Shown in pieces: positions 9,629 through 20,886 of a stretch of 60,000 nt of DNA (position 1 is its first letter; each line of letters begins with the position of its first letter). The stretch is from Polytrichum commune (lineage: Eukaryota > Streptophyta > Polytrichopsida > Polytrichales > Polytrichaceae), in the NCBI GenBank assembly GCA_950295325.1, contig OX485804.1, forward strand, positions 57,774,429 to 57,834,428. The letters are read 5' to 3'. The position numbers and the translations under genes were made by a program. The notes under the pieces are model-generated. The model did no database searches. It had not been told where the DNA came from and saw nothing but the letters and a program-made list of their open reading frames with translations.

Positions 9629-10866
9629 CCCAACTAGACATGCACATATTCATTGATAGCCTTAACAGTATATACCTAATTCATAATCACATACACCACC
9701 CAATATCTCAACACCACCACCCAGACAAACTACTAATAGCAGTCATCGTGCGACAAATATTCTGGACACCATGCAAAGTCTACATACATAAAGTAAGAGC
9801 ACACTCGGGCATTATTGGTAATGAAATAGCCGACACACTTGCCAATGAAGGGACACACATAGAAAAACCAACACCCACCCCACACATACACATAGCACAC
9901 ACTACCCCCTATTGGCTAGCTAGTTGCCCCACGGCCACACATGATGGGGCAATCCGGAACCTTCACACATTTGTCACACAAGCACATAAGAACCGAGAAA
10001 TAGGAATGGCCAAATCCAAATTCCCCTATGTAGACAAATAGGTCTCAAACACACAAATAAATCAAAAAATATCCAATCACTTCTGGAAAAACAAACACGT
10101 GACAAATGCCCAAATCGCTCAAACGCTAAAATTTAGATACGCACAATACACGGGTAATCACAGAAAGAATATCTTCTGGCCCCTCACACACCAAAACCCC
10201 AACTGCACATTATGCCCACGTAATGACAGGGATACATGGCCCCACATTCTATCAACATGTGAACACCCATACCTGAAAGCCTCAGAATCGCAAGACACAA
10301 CAAAGCAGTACATCTTATCACCCAGACATTACAAGCCCATAAAAACACCCACTTCTTCACACTAACCAATGCGGGCCACATAAATAATAACTCACCCGAA
10401 CAAACAATCCCATACTGGCTCCTGCCATGCACATGCACGCAAACAATATGCCAATGCCAAGCCAAACTAAGACCAGATATCCTATGTATTATAGGAGCCT
10501 CAAACCAAACACAAACACCTATTACACCCTCCCCCAAATTAACAGTTCAATTCATCGAATTCACATATTGCCATGATAGATTCCCCAACCAAGCCCTCAC
10601 ACATAAACACAACAAATATGATCCACTGATTAACACTGTACACAATCAAGGATGGCAGACAAACCCACTTATCACCATCACGGCAGGAGTAAGAGGGGCT
10701 ATCCACGAACACTCCATTAAGAAACTTGCTACATTGAAAATCCCGGAACCCAGCATTAAAACCCTCATGAAAAACATACACCAAAATGCCATCAAATACC
10801 TCACATACCTTGTCTTAAATAAAAGGGAACTTGAAAACAAACAAACCCCCGTGCCGCCCCCGCCAT
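9629..10866 (+). pseudogene. LINE ORF2 3' part: RNase H, Cys/His motif, C-terminal domain
   Basis: The first segment, to the TAG at 10039-10041, reads as RNase H: IFIDSLNSIYLI and KVRAHSGIIGNEIADTLANE hold the acidic and His-containing motifs. The second segment (10099-10365) has a CTLC...WPHILSTCEH zinc-binding pattern typical of LINE 3' regions. A third segment, about 10390-10866, reads VQFIEFTYCHDRFP and GWQTNPLITITAGVRGAIH and ends in a proline run before TAA. The breaks show that it is inactive. Confidence 0.75.
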
Positions 10867-11021
10867 AAAAGGGGACTACTTAGGCACCTCCCATTGAGCC
10901 CACCTCCCAAAAGAAGCATAACACCTAATACTACGTCACGGCAAACGTGATTAATATTAGGTCAACGGGCTCGCATTCATGCCGGTACATATGTACGGGC
11001 GTTATCTTTTATTTATTTTAT
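9629..11021 (+). mobile_element. 5'-truncated LINE (non-LTR retrotransposon)
   Basis: The insertion is bounded by a perfect 13-bp target-site duplication. It carries only the 3' part of the element: RNase H, a Cys/His cluster, a C-terminal domain and a 3' UTR. The UTR contains a potential hairpin (ACCTAATA at about 10923 pairing with TATTAGGT near 10964) and ends in a T/A-rich 'ttttatttattttat' tail rather than poly(A). The well-preserved duplication suggests a fairly recent insertion, though the ORF already has stops. There is a C/A-rich bias on the coding strand. Confidence 0.85.
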
Positions 11022-11034
11022 TTGAGGAAGCAAG
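11022..11034. repeat. Target-site duplication, right copy
   Basis: This is identical to 9616-9628 and abuts the LINE tail. Confidence 0.85.
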
Positions 11035-11840
11035 AGTACACTAAATAATCCTATCAGTGTGGGAGGAAAATTAGCGTGGGAATAATTCACGTGGACCACA
11101 CTAGTTTTCTAGTCAAGTTTTCATACATAATTCTTCAAGCTACCAATTGTTATATTCCAAGGGCCCACTACACAAGCACTAAGGTCGAGAGATGTTATGG
11201 CATCATCCCAGTTGCAAATAATTTGAGTATTCTTTGTAAGGGGCTCCTCCATGTCACCCATGTGCATCGCATTGGAGATGCTACCCTCTCCCCAACAAGC
11301 TTTTGGGGGGAGGGGTCTCTTGATAGGATAAGGGTTGGGACTCGCAACCTGCAACCCTCAGGCAACATGAGAAACATTTTTTTGGACCTAACCAAACAAT
11401 GTTGGAAGTTGCGGACTTTAAAAACACACACACACACACACACACAATTGCCCTTGCATTCTTGAAGGTCACCTTGTCTACAAAATCCATATTGCCATGC
11501 ATCTCAACTTCAAAGCCCAAAATCTAATATATGTTCACTTCCACTTAGTAAATATATAAGCAATTGATTGGGATTCCATTCACAAATTGAATTTGTCCAT
11601 AAAGCATGTAATTAATTTGAAGGTTAAGAATATGGGAAAATCCTCATCAACAATGAGGTGGTAATTGTCGGGACTTGGGCCATTTGAACGGGTCTTTTGT
11701 CCTTTTAAATTTGAACCTAAATAACGTGTTGATTTTAGCTAATACAATTCATAATACTTTAAGGATGCCTTCTCCTTTCACAAATATTCATACACATTCA
11801 AAATAATTAAGTATATTTAAAAGCATCAAAACATGAAATG
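11035..11840. other. Intergenic, no gene; (CA)n at about 11426-11446
   Basis: Overlapping frames on both strands are chance products and include the translated CA dinucleotide run. A minus-strand 'ggttgcgagtccc' near 11338-11350 resembles an RNA polymerase III B box, but no tRNA fold is evident around it. Confidence 0.45.
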
Positions 11841-11844
11841 GCAA

Positions 11845-12055
11845 TATGCGTAACTGCACTAAATATTGTTATTAGTTTCACTTACTATTCAGAGTTACAC
11901 AATGCTATACCTTTTTACTATTAATTTATTTTTAATGTAGTAAAAATGTTCAATAATGTCCAAACAACCAATTCAACCTTTGTTGACAAAAAAACATTAT
12001 ATATATAGCATTGCGTGGTTCCAAGTAGTGAGCAACATTCAATACAATATTAAGC
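11845..12055. mobile_element. Diverged MITE related to 8580-9000
   Basis: The left arm ('ttagtttcacttactattc', 'cacaatgctata') is mirrored by an inverted right arm ('tatagcattgcgtggttcc', 'aagtagtgagcaac'). The arms match in layout and wording those of the 8580-9000 element, with perhaps 70 percent similarity by eye. Confidence 0.45.
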
Positions 12056-12084
12056 ATAGCATTTGCTAACCAAGTGAGATAATT

Positions 12085-12137
12085 CCCGATCCGATTCAAC
12101 GGCCAAAAATTTATGGGGAGTTGGAAGTGCCCACAAC
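12085..12137. repeat. Dispersed fragment of UGT intron-1 repeat unit
   Basis: 'cccgatccgattcaac' and 'ggagttggaagtgcccacaa' match the corresponding part of the tandem unit at 6556-6620 and 7125-7150. The intronic unit is therefore also present outside the gene. Confidence 0.55.
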
Positions 12138-12639
12138 ATGTTAACAAACCTTAATCGACTCAGCCAATCAATGGCTTCCATTTGCTCCAATCAGATTGGT
12201 CATTTGTGGGTTACTTTTACAAGGAGTGATTGTTGGGTTTGTTTTGACACGAAACTTAGGGCCACTTCACACACGAGACTGAGAGCCCGTAACCATTGCA
12301 CTTCAAGCACTCTCATTGGTGGAAAAAACGGAGCCAATCCAAGTTCGCTTCACACTACGCTTGAGGGACCAACGGAGTATGTGAATGCAAGATGGATGTA
12401 AAGTCTACATGGGTTCCTACATGGCATCACATGCATCACGTTACATGGTCACTTGGATTATTCTCCAAAACCACCTCTTGGAGGTAGACCTAACACAAAA
12501 CCGGGAGACCATGGCATTCCGAACATGCACAACCGTTGATTTATTCTATTGTATCATGAGTGAGGACCCGCATGAATAGAAATTCATTGAAATAGCATTT
12601 GGTTGAGGCACCGGTCACATATGACTTCACACTACACTT

Positions 12640-13625
12640 GAAGGTCCGTGACCACACTACATGATTCTGGAGGTGTGTTGGGACAACCTTTCGACACTTT
12701 CTTGTGGGCTCTCACAATTTCATGGTCACGGCTCTTGGCTCGTGTGTGAAGTGGCCCTTAGCTTCTAGAATCCTGGCCCTCACTACATGATTATGGAGGT
12801 GTGTTGGGCCAGCCTTGGGACACTTTCTTTTGGGCTCTCACAATTTCATGGTCACGGCTCTTGGCTCATGTGTGAATTATGATTATGGAGGTGTGTTGGG
12901 CCGGCCTTGGGACACTTTCTTGTGGGCTCTCACAATCTCATGGTCACGGCTCTTGGCTCGTGTGTGAAGTGGCCCTTAGCTTCGAGAATCCTGGCCCTCG
13001 CTACATGATTATGGAGGTGTGTTGGGCTGGCCTGGGGACACTTTCTTGTGGGCTCTCACAATCTCATGGTCACGGCTCTTGGCTCGTGTGTGAAGTGGCC
13101 ATTAGCTTCTAGTATCCTGGCCCTCCCTACATGATCATGGAGGTGTGTTGGGCCGGCCTTGGGACACTTTCTTGTGGGCTCTCACAATCTCATGGTCACG
13201 GCTCTTGGCTCGTGTGTGAAGTGGCCCTTAGCTTCTAGTATCCTGGCCCTCACTACATGATCATGGAGGTGTGTTGGGCCGGCCTTGGGACACTTTCTTG
13301 TTGGCTCTCACAATTTCATGGTCACGGCTCTTGGCTCGTGTGCGAAGTGGCCCTTAGCTTCTAGAATCCTGGCCCTCACTACATGATTATGGAGGTGTGT
13401 TGGGCCGGCCTTGGGACACTTTCTTGTGGGCTCTCACAATTTCATGGTCACGGCTCTTGGCTCGTGTGCGAAGTGGCCCTTAGCTTCTAGAATCCTGGCC
13501 CTCACTACATGATTATGGAGGTGTGTTGGGCCGGCCTGGGGACACTTTCTTGTGGGCTCTCACAATCTCATGGTCACGGCTCTTGGCTCATGTGTGAAGT
13601 GGCCCTTGACTTCGAGAATCCTAGC
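12640..13625. repeat. Satellite array, about eight units of 126 bp
   Basis: The anchor 'tggaggtgtgttggg' occurs at 12668, 12794, 12886, 13012, 13138, 13264, 13390 and 13516. All spacings are exactly 126 bp except one 92-bp unit with a 34-bp deletion. Units are nearly identical, differing at scattered single bases. Since 126 is 42 codons, a plus-strand frame runs through units until a TAG in 'cttctag'. Units with 'cttcgag' lack that stop and give spurious frames (12879-13112, 13509-13847). I see no protein family in it. Confidence 0.9.
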
Positions 13626-13639
13626 CCGTGCCCAGTATT

Positions 13640-13760
13640 ATCTTGTCAGGAGCAGAGCCCCATGAAGCAGGCCATAGCCAAGTTGCTCGCGGCCAAAGTA
13701 CAAAGCAAGGCTTTGCAAAAAGGAGGGGGAATTGTCAGGAGCGAAAATGCACGTTGGTTA
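13640..13760 (+). mobile_element. Possible 3' end of an LTR retrotransposon (purine tract and LTR start)
   Basis: After the satellite comes a GC-rich coding-like stretch (AIAKLLAAKVQSKAL) followed by 'aaaaaggagggggaat' and TGTCAGGAGCG. A purine tract immediately before TG is how a 3' LTR begins. 'ttgtcaggagc' also occurs at 13645. No second LTR or polymerase is in the window, so this is tentative. Confidence 0.35.
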
Positions 13761-13794
13761 TTTCGCCCTTTTAATATCTATGAGAGTGGCTGCA

Positions 13795-13890
13795 GTGATT
13801 CCAGATCAGTCTGGGAAGAGCTTTGGGCATTTTCGGCCAATTCCTAGTGTTTCCAACTCCGACCGGTTGCATGTTGTGAACTTTCGGTTT
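13795..13890 (+). repeat. Dispersed repeat D, partial copy D5
   Basis: This starts CCAGATCAGTCTGGGAAG and contains 'gtgtttccaactccgaccgg' and 'gcatgttgtgaactttcgg', matching the first half of D1 and D2. Confidence 0.55.
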
Positions 13891-14465
13891 ATCTTTAATT
13901 GTTGGAGGTATGTACACCGCTACTATGAATGATCAAAGTGGTGTTATTTTGCACTTTATGCCGCATATGATTAATCGCTTCTAACAATGAGTGGTTCACA
14001 TGGTATCATTGCACTCACTTGTTGACAAATTGAAGATGAAAAATAAGTGTTGCCAAATGAAAGGTGTTACTTTAAGGCCTTAGTTACCTTAGGCGTTGTA
14101 AGCTTGGTAAAAAGCTCGAGCTTTCAAGTTGAGAACTCAAATGTAAAGGTGGATTCGAGTGAACAAGCATTCGTCACAGGCTCCCCACCGATAACAAGGC
14201 TCCTTTCTTCAAAGCTCTACACTAAGTATTGTATTTAGTGTCATATGGTAATTTATGTCATCGTGGGAACTTTTCTATTGGCACTTCTCATGAATAAGTT
14301 TGCAAAAAATCTCATGGATGATTCAAATTTAGATGAAATGCATGCCAATTATTGAAACAAAGTTTGGTATAATATGCATCATAACATTATTCAGCTACAT
14401 GGTTGTGATTCCGTCTATATTTAGCATTTGACATGGGCCTACACTATCTTACCTTCATGGGAAGT
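13891..14465. other. Intergenic, no gene seen
   Basis: This is AT-rich with only a 63-codon chance frame at 14047-14238 that has no recognisable features. Confidence 0.45.
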
Positions 14466-14469
14466 AACC

Positions 14470-15930
14470 TAGAAAACAAGAAGAAATTGGCGCCGGTACG
14501 AATAATGAATATTGCCAATTTGATTAGTAAGAATATTGTGAAATATCGGTATTTTCGATGAAAGTGTTGCTATGAATAGTAACTTTAGGGAATAATATTG
14601 GGATGAATAATGTTTCATGTAAATATTCTTGGGATGAACAGTAATTTGAGTGTCGGTTTGTGCAACATGATAATAAGTGGAGGCAAGTGTCAAATTCTTT
14701 TAGGTAGCAAAGATTACATAGTGGTGAGATATCGTGTTTGAGGACATGTTTTTATCCTGTAGTTCCCCACGTATTGCATGTATCTAAATGTTAATATTTG
14801 TGAGACTTGTGCATATGTTATCTATTTTGTGCTCTAGAAGAGGTTGGGTCCTTTTGAGTGTAGGTTTGTGTTGGAGAACCATTTTGTAACATTTGAGAAT
14901 GTGTTTTTTGCATGGGATATGATTGCGTTTTTGTATTATGTTCCAATGTAGCTTTAGAGGTGTTTTATAAAAGCCATCGTAATGGGTGGAGATGGCCAAA
15001 AGGATGCTTGGTGACCAATAAGATGGAAGGGTGTTTCTAGGATTCTTGGTTTTAGTGCCCTTTGTTTGGCAAGTTTGTATGTTTCGTCGTTGCCCATTAT
15101 CTTTGTGATTGCTCTAACTTTCCGAATGATGATGTTATGTTTGGCGGTTTTGATGGCGGCTATCATGTGTGCGATGAAAAGTTTGTTTGGGCAGTTATAT
15201 GGGGAGGAGGGGTGTTTGACATGCTTGAGGAGGAGGTTTATACTATTTAGGTTGTCAGTAAAGATGAATATGTTTGTGTTCAAGGTCTTGGTGTGTTCTA
15301 GTGCTAGTGGTAGTGCATATACATTGGTTGTAAGTATGTTAGGGTAGCTTGGAAGTTTGACGGCTATTTGGATTTTTAGTAGGTTGTTATATACTCTTGC
15401 ACATGCTATGTAATTGAAATTGTCTTTGTCGGGGGTGGGGGTGAATGAGTTGTATGTATAGTACGATTGGTGGGAGAAAGGTGGTTATTTGTGGTAGTAG
15501 TAGCAATGGTTAATTGGATCATTTGACCAATTGTCACATGTGATGACAATGTTTGTATTGCTATTTGGATTGGTTCGGGCTCTCATTTTAGCCCATTTGA
15601 ATGCCTTGGGGATGAGGTTGGTGTCTATAATGTGGTCGTATTTGTGTCTTGCCCATTGTGTAGAGTAGGTTGGGCCTAGAGAACATAAGATTTTGTCTTT
15701 TTCATGTGGGGAATGATATTGTGTAAATGTGGTGGGGCATATGAGGGGACTATAGAAGTAAGAGTGGATGAGGTGGAACGTACTTATTAAAGTGTCAAGG
15801 ATGCATGGGGCCAGGACGTGGTGATTGTGGGAGGGGAGGGATGGTCTTTGGTTTTTTTCTAAGAATTGGTTTGATGTATCTATAAGTTAGGAATAGGAAT
15901 TTAGTGGCAAAGTCTTGTGGAGGGGACTTA
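14470..15930 (-). pseudogene. Decayed LINE, 3' half, minus strand
   Basis: On the minus strand, 15283-14954 reads IFIFTDNLNSINLLLKHVKH and HNIIIRKVRAITKIMGNDE, which aligns with the RNase H segment of the LINE at 9629. Upstream (about 15480-15290) 'ACARVYNNLLKIQIAVKLP' continues the same domain. Downstream (14999-14784) is a degenerate counterpart of the zinc-binding segment in which the Cys residues are largely lost. The plus strand is G/T-rich as expected. Ends are not defined. Confidence 0.65.
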
Positions 15931-16017
15931 AGGTAAAGTTAAGTAATATTTTTAGATTGATGTATAGTCTTAGAACTGTAATCTATGAGAGTGAAGTGTA
16001 AACTTGTGTAGCCATTC

Positions 16018-16260
16018 ATGCTCGCCCCGCACCGGCAACAGTGCCAGGAGCACAGGGGAGCGACATTGAGCTTGGGGGCAGAGGAAATGAGAGCCCGGGA
16101 GGAAGCTAAGCGGACAGAGGGAGTAGCATTGGAGAAGGTTGCGGCACTAGAGGAGCTAAGGGCCCGCAAGGTAGACGGCAAGTTGGAGCAACTGAGGAAG
16201 TGACTAAGGGCCGGCTCGAGAACTGGGAGCGGACCAGGAATGGGAGCGACCTTGGGAGCA
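16018..16260 (+). other. GC-rich coding-like fragment, possibly gag-derived
   Basis: An open frame at 16018-16203 has a strongly charged, heptad-like composition (EEMRAREEAKRTEG, LEELRARKVDGKLEQLRK), suggesting a coiled coil. It stands out as GC-rich in AT-rich surroundings. Such coiled-coil segments occur in plant retroelement gag proteins, but no gag or polymerase motif is attached, so function is unassigned. Confidence 0.3.
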
Positions 16261-16299
16261 ACCGAGAACCAAAGGGGCACCCCTTGATTAGGACACGTG

Positions 16300-18250
16300 A
16301 CTAATTTAAATGGATGGATAGGATTGGGATGAATATGCAACCGATGGATATCAAGGGATATGTATCTAGTAGGTACATCCTGAGGATAGTAGATTTATAA
16401 ATATAAAGACTAAGACTCTAAACTCCATGCTATTTATAAATACAATATTAATTATAGATGAGGCTAACATTTGTTAAATTTGTAGATATTTAAGACTATA
16501 TAAAGAAGGGTACTAATAGACCCTATTACACTTCATTTGCTACCAAACCATCCAACGTGAAGTGTCGATCAAGGGCTCAACAAAGTGGGAAACCACTCGA
16601 GACCTAAAAATTAGAAAGTTAGAAATGGAAAACTAGAAAGATAGAAATGGAAAAATTAGGAAGATAGGAATTGAAACCTAAAAAGGTACTTGAGCTTTTT
16701 GGACATGAAGAAATTTGAAAAGCTTGAGGCAAGTATTTCTCGGTGCCAACTAGATCGGGCTAAATGAGCATTTCCTAGAGCCGTTTGGTTTGAGCTAAAG
16801 AGACTTGCAAAGCTCAAATTCAAAATTGTACCTGGACACTTGAAACATTTTGTAAAGAGAAAAGTGTTTACAAATTGCACTCGAACATTTTAAAGAATTC
16901 AAATGATCTTGGGAATTCAAAAAAACTTTGATTAACTCTAAAATAGAAATGAGCTAGGAAAAGACTGAACATTTGGCACAGGACTGAGAATCAAGGTTTA
17001 ACCCGATTCCTTCGGCAACAAGTGCACTTGAGGCACAAGGGTTAGCCTAGACTAAGTGATAAGAGGAGAACATAATCCAGCAAGAGAAGCACACCAAAAT
17101 GGCCAAAGAGCGGATTCAATACAAAAGAGGGAAACCAAACAAAAGAATTCACCCTCACCACACCAATTTAGGAAGACAAGAAATCCAAACAAGGGATATA
17201 AAGATATGCACTACAATTACCCAAATGGAAACATGTGAAGACGACTTGGAGAGGATGGATGCCATCATCCGATAATAGGAGAATACAAGGGAGATGCTCA
17301 TGAAAAGCAGTCAAGTAGGCCAAAGCATGATGTATCTAGTTTTCTAAGATATCATATCTTTATATACTCTTTATCAATTAGATAAACTGGAAACAAACAT
17401 GATGTTGCTTCAACGAAAATGTTTAAGGAGATTGAAATTGTAACTAAGCATAATTGAGACGGAGTTTCTAGCCACTCAAACCATGAAAGATATAAGATCA
17501 AATCCATCGGATGATTGGAGCTAGGAATAGTTTCCTCTCAAGAACACTTAACCTGACACTTAAAGTTGACCACCTTCGTCAAAAGATTAATATAAAAGCA
17601 ATCTAATTTAGTTGGAGTAATGTCTGTGTAAACCGGTTAGCAACAAGTTACTCCATCTAAGGTTGAGGGTTGAAGGTGACCTCAACAAAGCTAACCGTCT
17701 CAACCATGGTCTTGTGTGTTAGCTTGGTTGATGTTGTTGTAGGTAGTGTAGGACAACCGACACTACAACTTGACCTTGGTTTTAGTTATTAATTGCAAAG
17801 TTGTGAGTAATAATTAAATCTTGAAAGTAACAAATGAACAATTTGCCTTGCATTAGAATTAATAATGACCGATTAACGAAGGAACTCATTGTGATTTGAA
17901 GATGCATTGGTCAATGATTACCAAGACAATTGTTACACTAAAAAAAGATCATACTTACCAAAGATTATTGTTACACTTTACAATGAGGGAACAAAAACTC
18001 ATGGACCATAACTAACATACAAGCTTAATGAGATATTGGAAGAGAGGTCGTGAGAGGAACCTTTGAGATAAAGAGAAATGAAAGACACATCAATTGTGTT
18101 TTTAGAGTGAAACAAATTCTCTTTTGTCTAATTAATGAATTGTAATGTGACAAATGTTTGGAACAAACGTCAATCAAGCCTTCTTTGAGAGACTATAACA
18201 TGGGTTTTGTTTATTTTAAGCAATAATAGCAAAAACCTAACTACAATTAT
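16300..18250. other. AT-rich intergenic stretch, no gene
   Basis: Short local repetitions of 'agaaagatagaaatggaaaa' type occur near 16600-16680. Nothing else is recognisable. Confidence 0.5.
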
Positions 18251-18259
18251 TGACACCGG

Positions 18260-20420
18260 TGAATCCTTGAAGTATGTGAGTTGTTGGAGATCCTAAAGGC
18301 TTATACTCATGTGTCTGCAATTCCATGTTACGCATGTAATCGAGTCATGATGTGTGTTGTTGAGGTTGGTAGTGGGAGGTTGTTGTTGGTGCAACCAAGG
18401 ATGGGATTGAGAATTTTGAGAGTTTTTTGGATTATGACCATTGGGGATGTGGGGCATAGGTGTTGTAGTTCGGTGAGTGTTGGCATATGGTTTTAAGTTG
18501 TTTTAAGTTGTTTTTTTTAATGTGGGTATAGAGTGTTGATATGGGGTTTGCTATATTTTGGGGGGAGAATTCTTTTATTTGGGCATGTTGTGATGAGTGC
18601 ATCTAGGGATGTAGTCGGGGCCTTGAGACACTGTAGTAGAGTTAGGCTTCTTAGCGAAAACCCGTCTTTAAGAATTTAGTTGTATTGTTGTGGTAAAAGG
18701 CTTATGGAGAATATGAGGTAAAGATGAGGTGGACAATGTGGTGGTTGCTTAGTATTATGAGTGTCAAGTTTGGTGTGGAAATTCTTGAGTGTGAGTGTAT
18801 TTAAGGGGGCATTGGTTGAGTGAGTGGGAGGAGTGTGTTTGCTAGGTGTGTGTATTCGGTTTTGAGAGTGTGAAATTTTGATGAAGTAGTGTTTTTGTCT
18901 TTGTTTAAAGGAGGTGGGCATTTTTTTTAAGATGTTGGTGGTTGAACCCAGGTTGGGGGAGATGTCACCATCTTGTAGTAGGATGGAGAACATGTCCCAT
19001 ATGTAGTATGTAATTTTCTTAATTTTGGGATGTTTTGGATGTGTGTGCAATATTATGGAGGGGTATTATGTGTGCGAAGGAAGGTTAAGAATGTGGGCGT
19101 ACAGTAAGTCTGCTTTGTTGAGTTTCCTTGTTGTGTTTGCAATGTTTTTGTTCTTGGTGGGGTAGTTTAGTTAGCCTCCTTGGTGGATTGTGACTTGCAG
19201 TGGTGTTTGGTAGATGTGGCCATGAATGGCGTCCAGTTGTGGGAAGAAGTGGGGACATGCATAGGATTTTGTTGCTAATTTGCGGAGTGTGTGTGTGTGT
19301 GTGTGTGCCCGAAAGGCATGCAATTCTTTTGGGTAATTCATCGGTATGTTGTGGCTAGGTGAGGAGTTCTTTTGGAGCTATTGAAGTTTGGATTGAGGAG
19401 AATTTGTTGGCAATCCAAGTCGTGGAGCGACGTGTGTGGAGTTTAATGTTTTTTGGGCGTATGTGTCCATGTGTTGTGTGTTTTTTGGGGATGTGGCATG
19501 AAGTCATTGAAATTTGTATGTAGTTGTCATGAATTAGTGTAGTAGCTTGTAGGGTTATTTTGCACAAAGGAAGTGTTTTTTTTTTGTTGCCTCTTTGTCG
19601 TATTGTTGGGTTTAGTGGGTTGTGAGCTGTGGAAGATTAAGTGGTTGTAAAGGCATGCTTGGTGGAAGTTGTTGGTAATGGTGTGGGCAACGGTTTGGGG
19701 GTTAAGCCAATAGCGGAGGTGATTGTTTATTGATCACTTATGTAGTTGGGCCTTTGTAGTTTCGTAGAGGCTTGTCATCATTGGTCGGATTATTTGCATG
19801 CATATTTGGGATTAATAGTTGGAATCTTGTTGAGTGTTTGATGATTTTTTTGGGTTTGATCTAATTAACTATAGGCCATGTGAGTTCCATGGTGCACGTT
19901 TACTTGATGTGCAGGGAACAAAGGTTTGTGGCCCTTGTTGCATTTCAAGGTTTGTTTCCTTGTTGTCGATTTGGAGACGATTGAAGATCTTGCGAAGGAG
20001 GTGATCTCGGGCATGTTTTTTAATCGTTGTGGGGTGAGTTGGGATTTAGGTAGAGTTGTTCTAGCTGGGCAATTTGTGGATTTGTTGGTGCAATGGTGTT
20101 CAAGGTGGCATGTAATTGTTGTCCTATTTGGTGCAAATTCGATGAGAGATTTGTATGCAAATGAATGGGGTGTACTTTAGGTTGTTGGGGATTTTGTAGG
20201 TGTGATGGTTGTGGGATTGTTGTTGCAGGGAGGCGTCGAAGTGCGTTAATGTATGTTGTTGTTGTGCAGTGAACTAGGATTTGGGCATGTGCAACTACAA
20301 AGGTATGGATGCACAGTGTTGTTGCTACTTATTTGTTTGGTCCTTATTATTTGTTCGCGAGCAGACCTAGCAGCTACATTAGACAAATAAGTTGCTCTCG
20401 CGAATTCTGGTGAGTTATAA
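18260..20420 (-). pseudogene. Decayed LINE, 5' half, minus strand
   Basis: The plus strand is strongly G/T-rich, mirroring the C/A-rich coding strand of the LINE at 9629. A minus-strand frame (19050-18676) contains LLQDGDISPNLGS, resembling the GDI.PNPGP-type sequence found near the start of some non-LTR polyproteins. The portion 20050-20340 is clearly homologous to 25105-25410. A (GT)n run sits at about 19287-19309. Many stops break the frame. Confidence 0.5.
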
Positions 20421-20455
20421 GATGTGGTCAGGCCCCTGTCATCTGAGGTGTGTAC

Positions 20456-20806
20456 GTCTCGGGGGGGGGGTAGTCATTGGTTGGAGTAGCAATATACGTG
20501 CGAACAAATGATAGGGTATTTTAAAAACATGGGGGCTAAAAATTATAAATGGACTTAAGAGTAATATAGGGTATCAAAAATGGCACTGGACATCTTTAAA
20601 GTACTATAGGGTATGGAATAATAGGTAATTTGGAATTATAAGTAATGCAAGCCATTTTTCTATTAACCCAAAGTAGAAATTTACATAATGATAGCATGTG
20701 AAAAAAAAAAAAAAAAAATTGAAAGTAATACCCCCCTATAAAATAGTGGTTGTTCACACCTATATCCTTAACTTTTTAACACACTACCCCCCCCCCGAGG
20801 TGTATG
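20456..20806. mobile_element. Inverted-repeat element with G/C tracts at both ends
   Basis: The left end 'gtctcggggggggggggtagt' region and the right end 'ctaccccccccccccgaggtg' region are mutual inverses. Sequence inside the ends also corresponds ('gtgcgaacaaatgatagggt' against the inverse of the right arm). It is about 350 bp and noncoding, with a poly(A) run at 20701. Exact ends are uncertain because of the homopolymers. Confidence 0.45.
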
Positions 20807-20886
20807 TTAAAAGACGCAATGGCCTCCGCTACAAGCCTCGTTCACTGTTTGGCCGTTTCCTTGGAATCCTTAGTGGCGGGGAGGTC

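Noticed and set aside
11290-11400. tRNA or SINE candidate from a B-box-like 'ggttgcgagtccc' on the minus strand
   Set aside because: No A box at proper spacing and no cloverleaf could be traced.
12879-13112. Repeated-peptide protein (MIMEVCWAGLGTL...)
   Set aside because: It is a translation of the 126-bp satellite in units lacking one TAG. Other units contain the stop.
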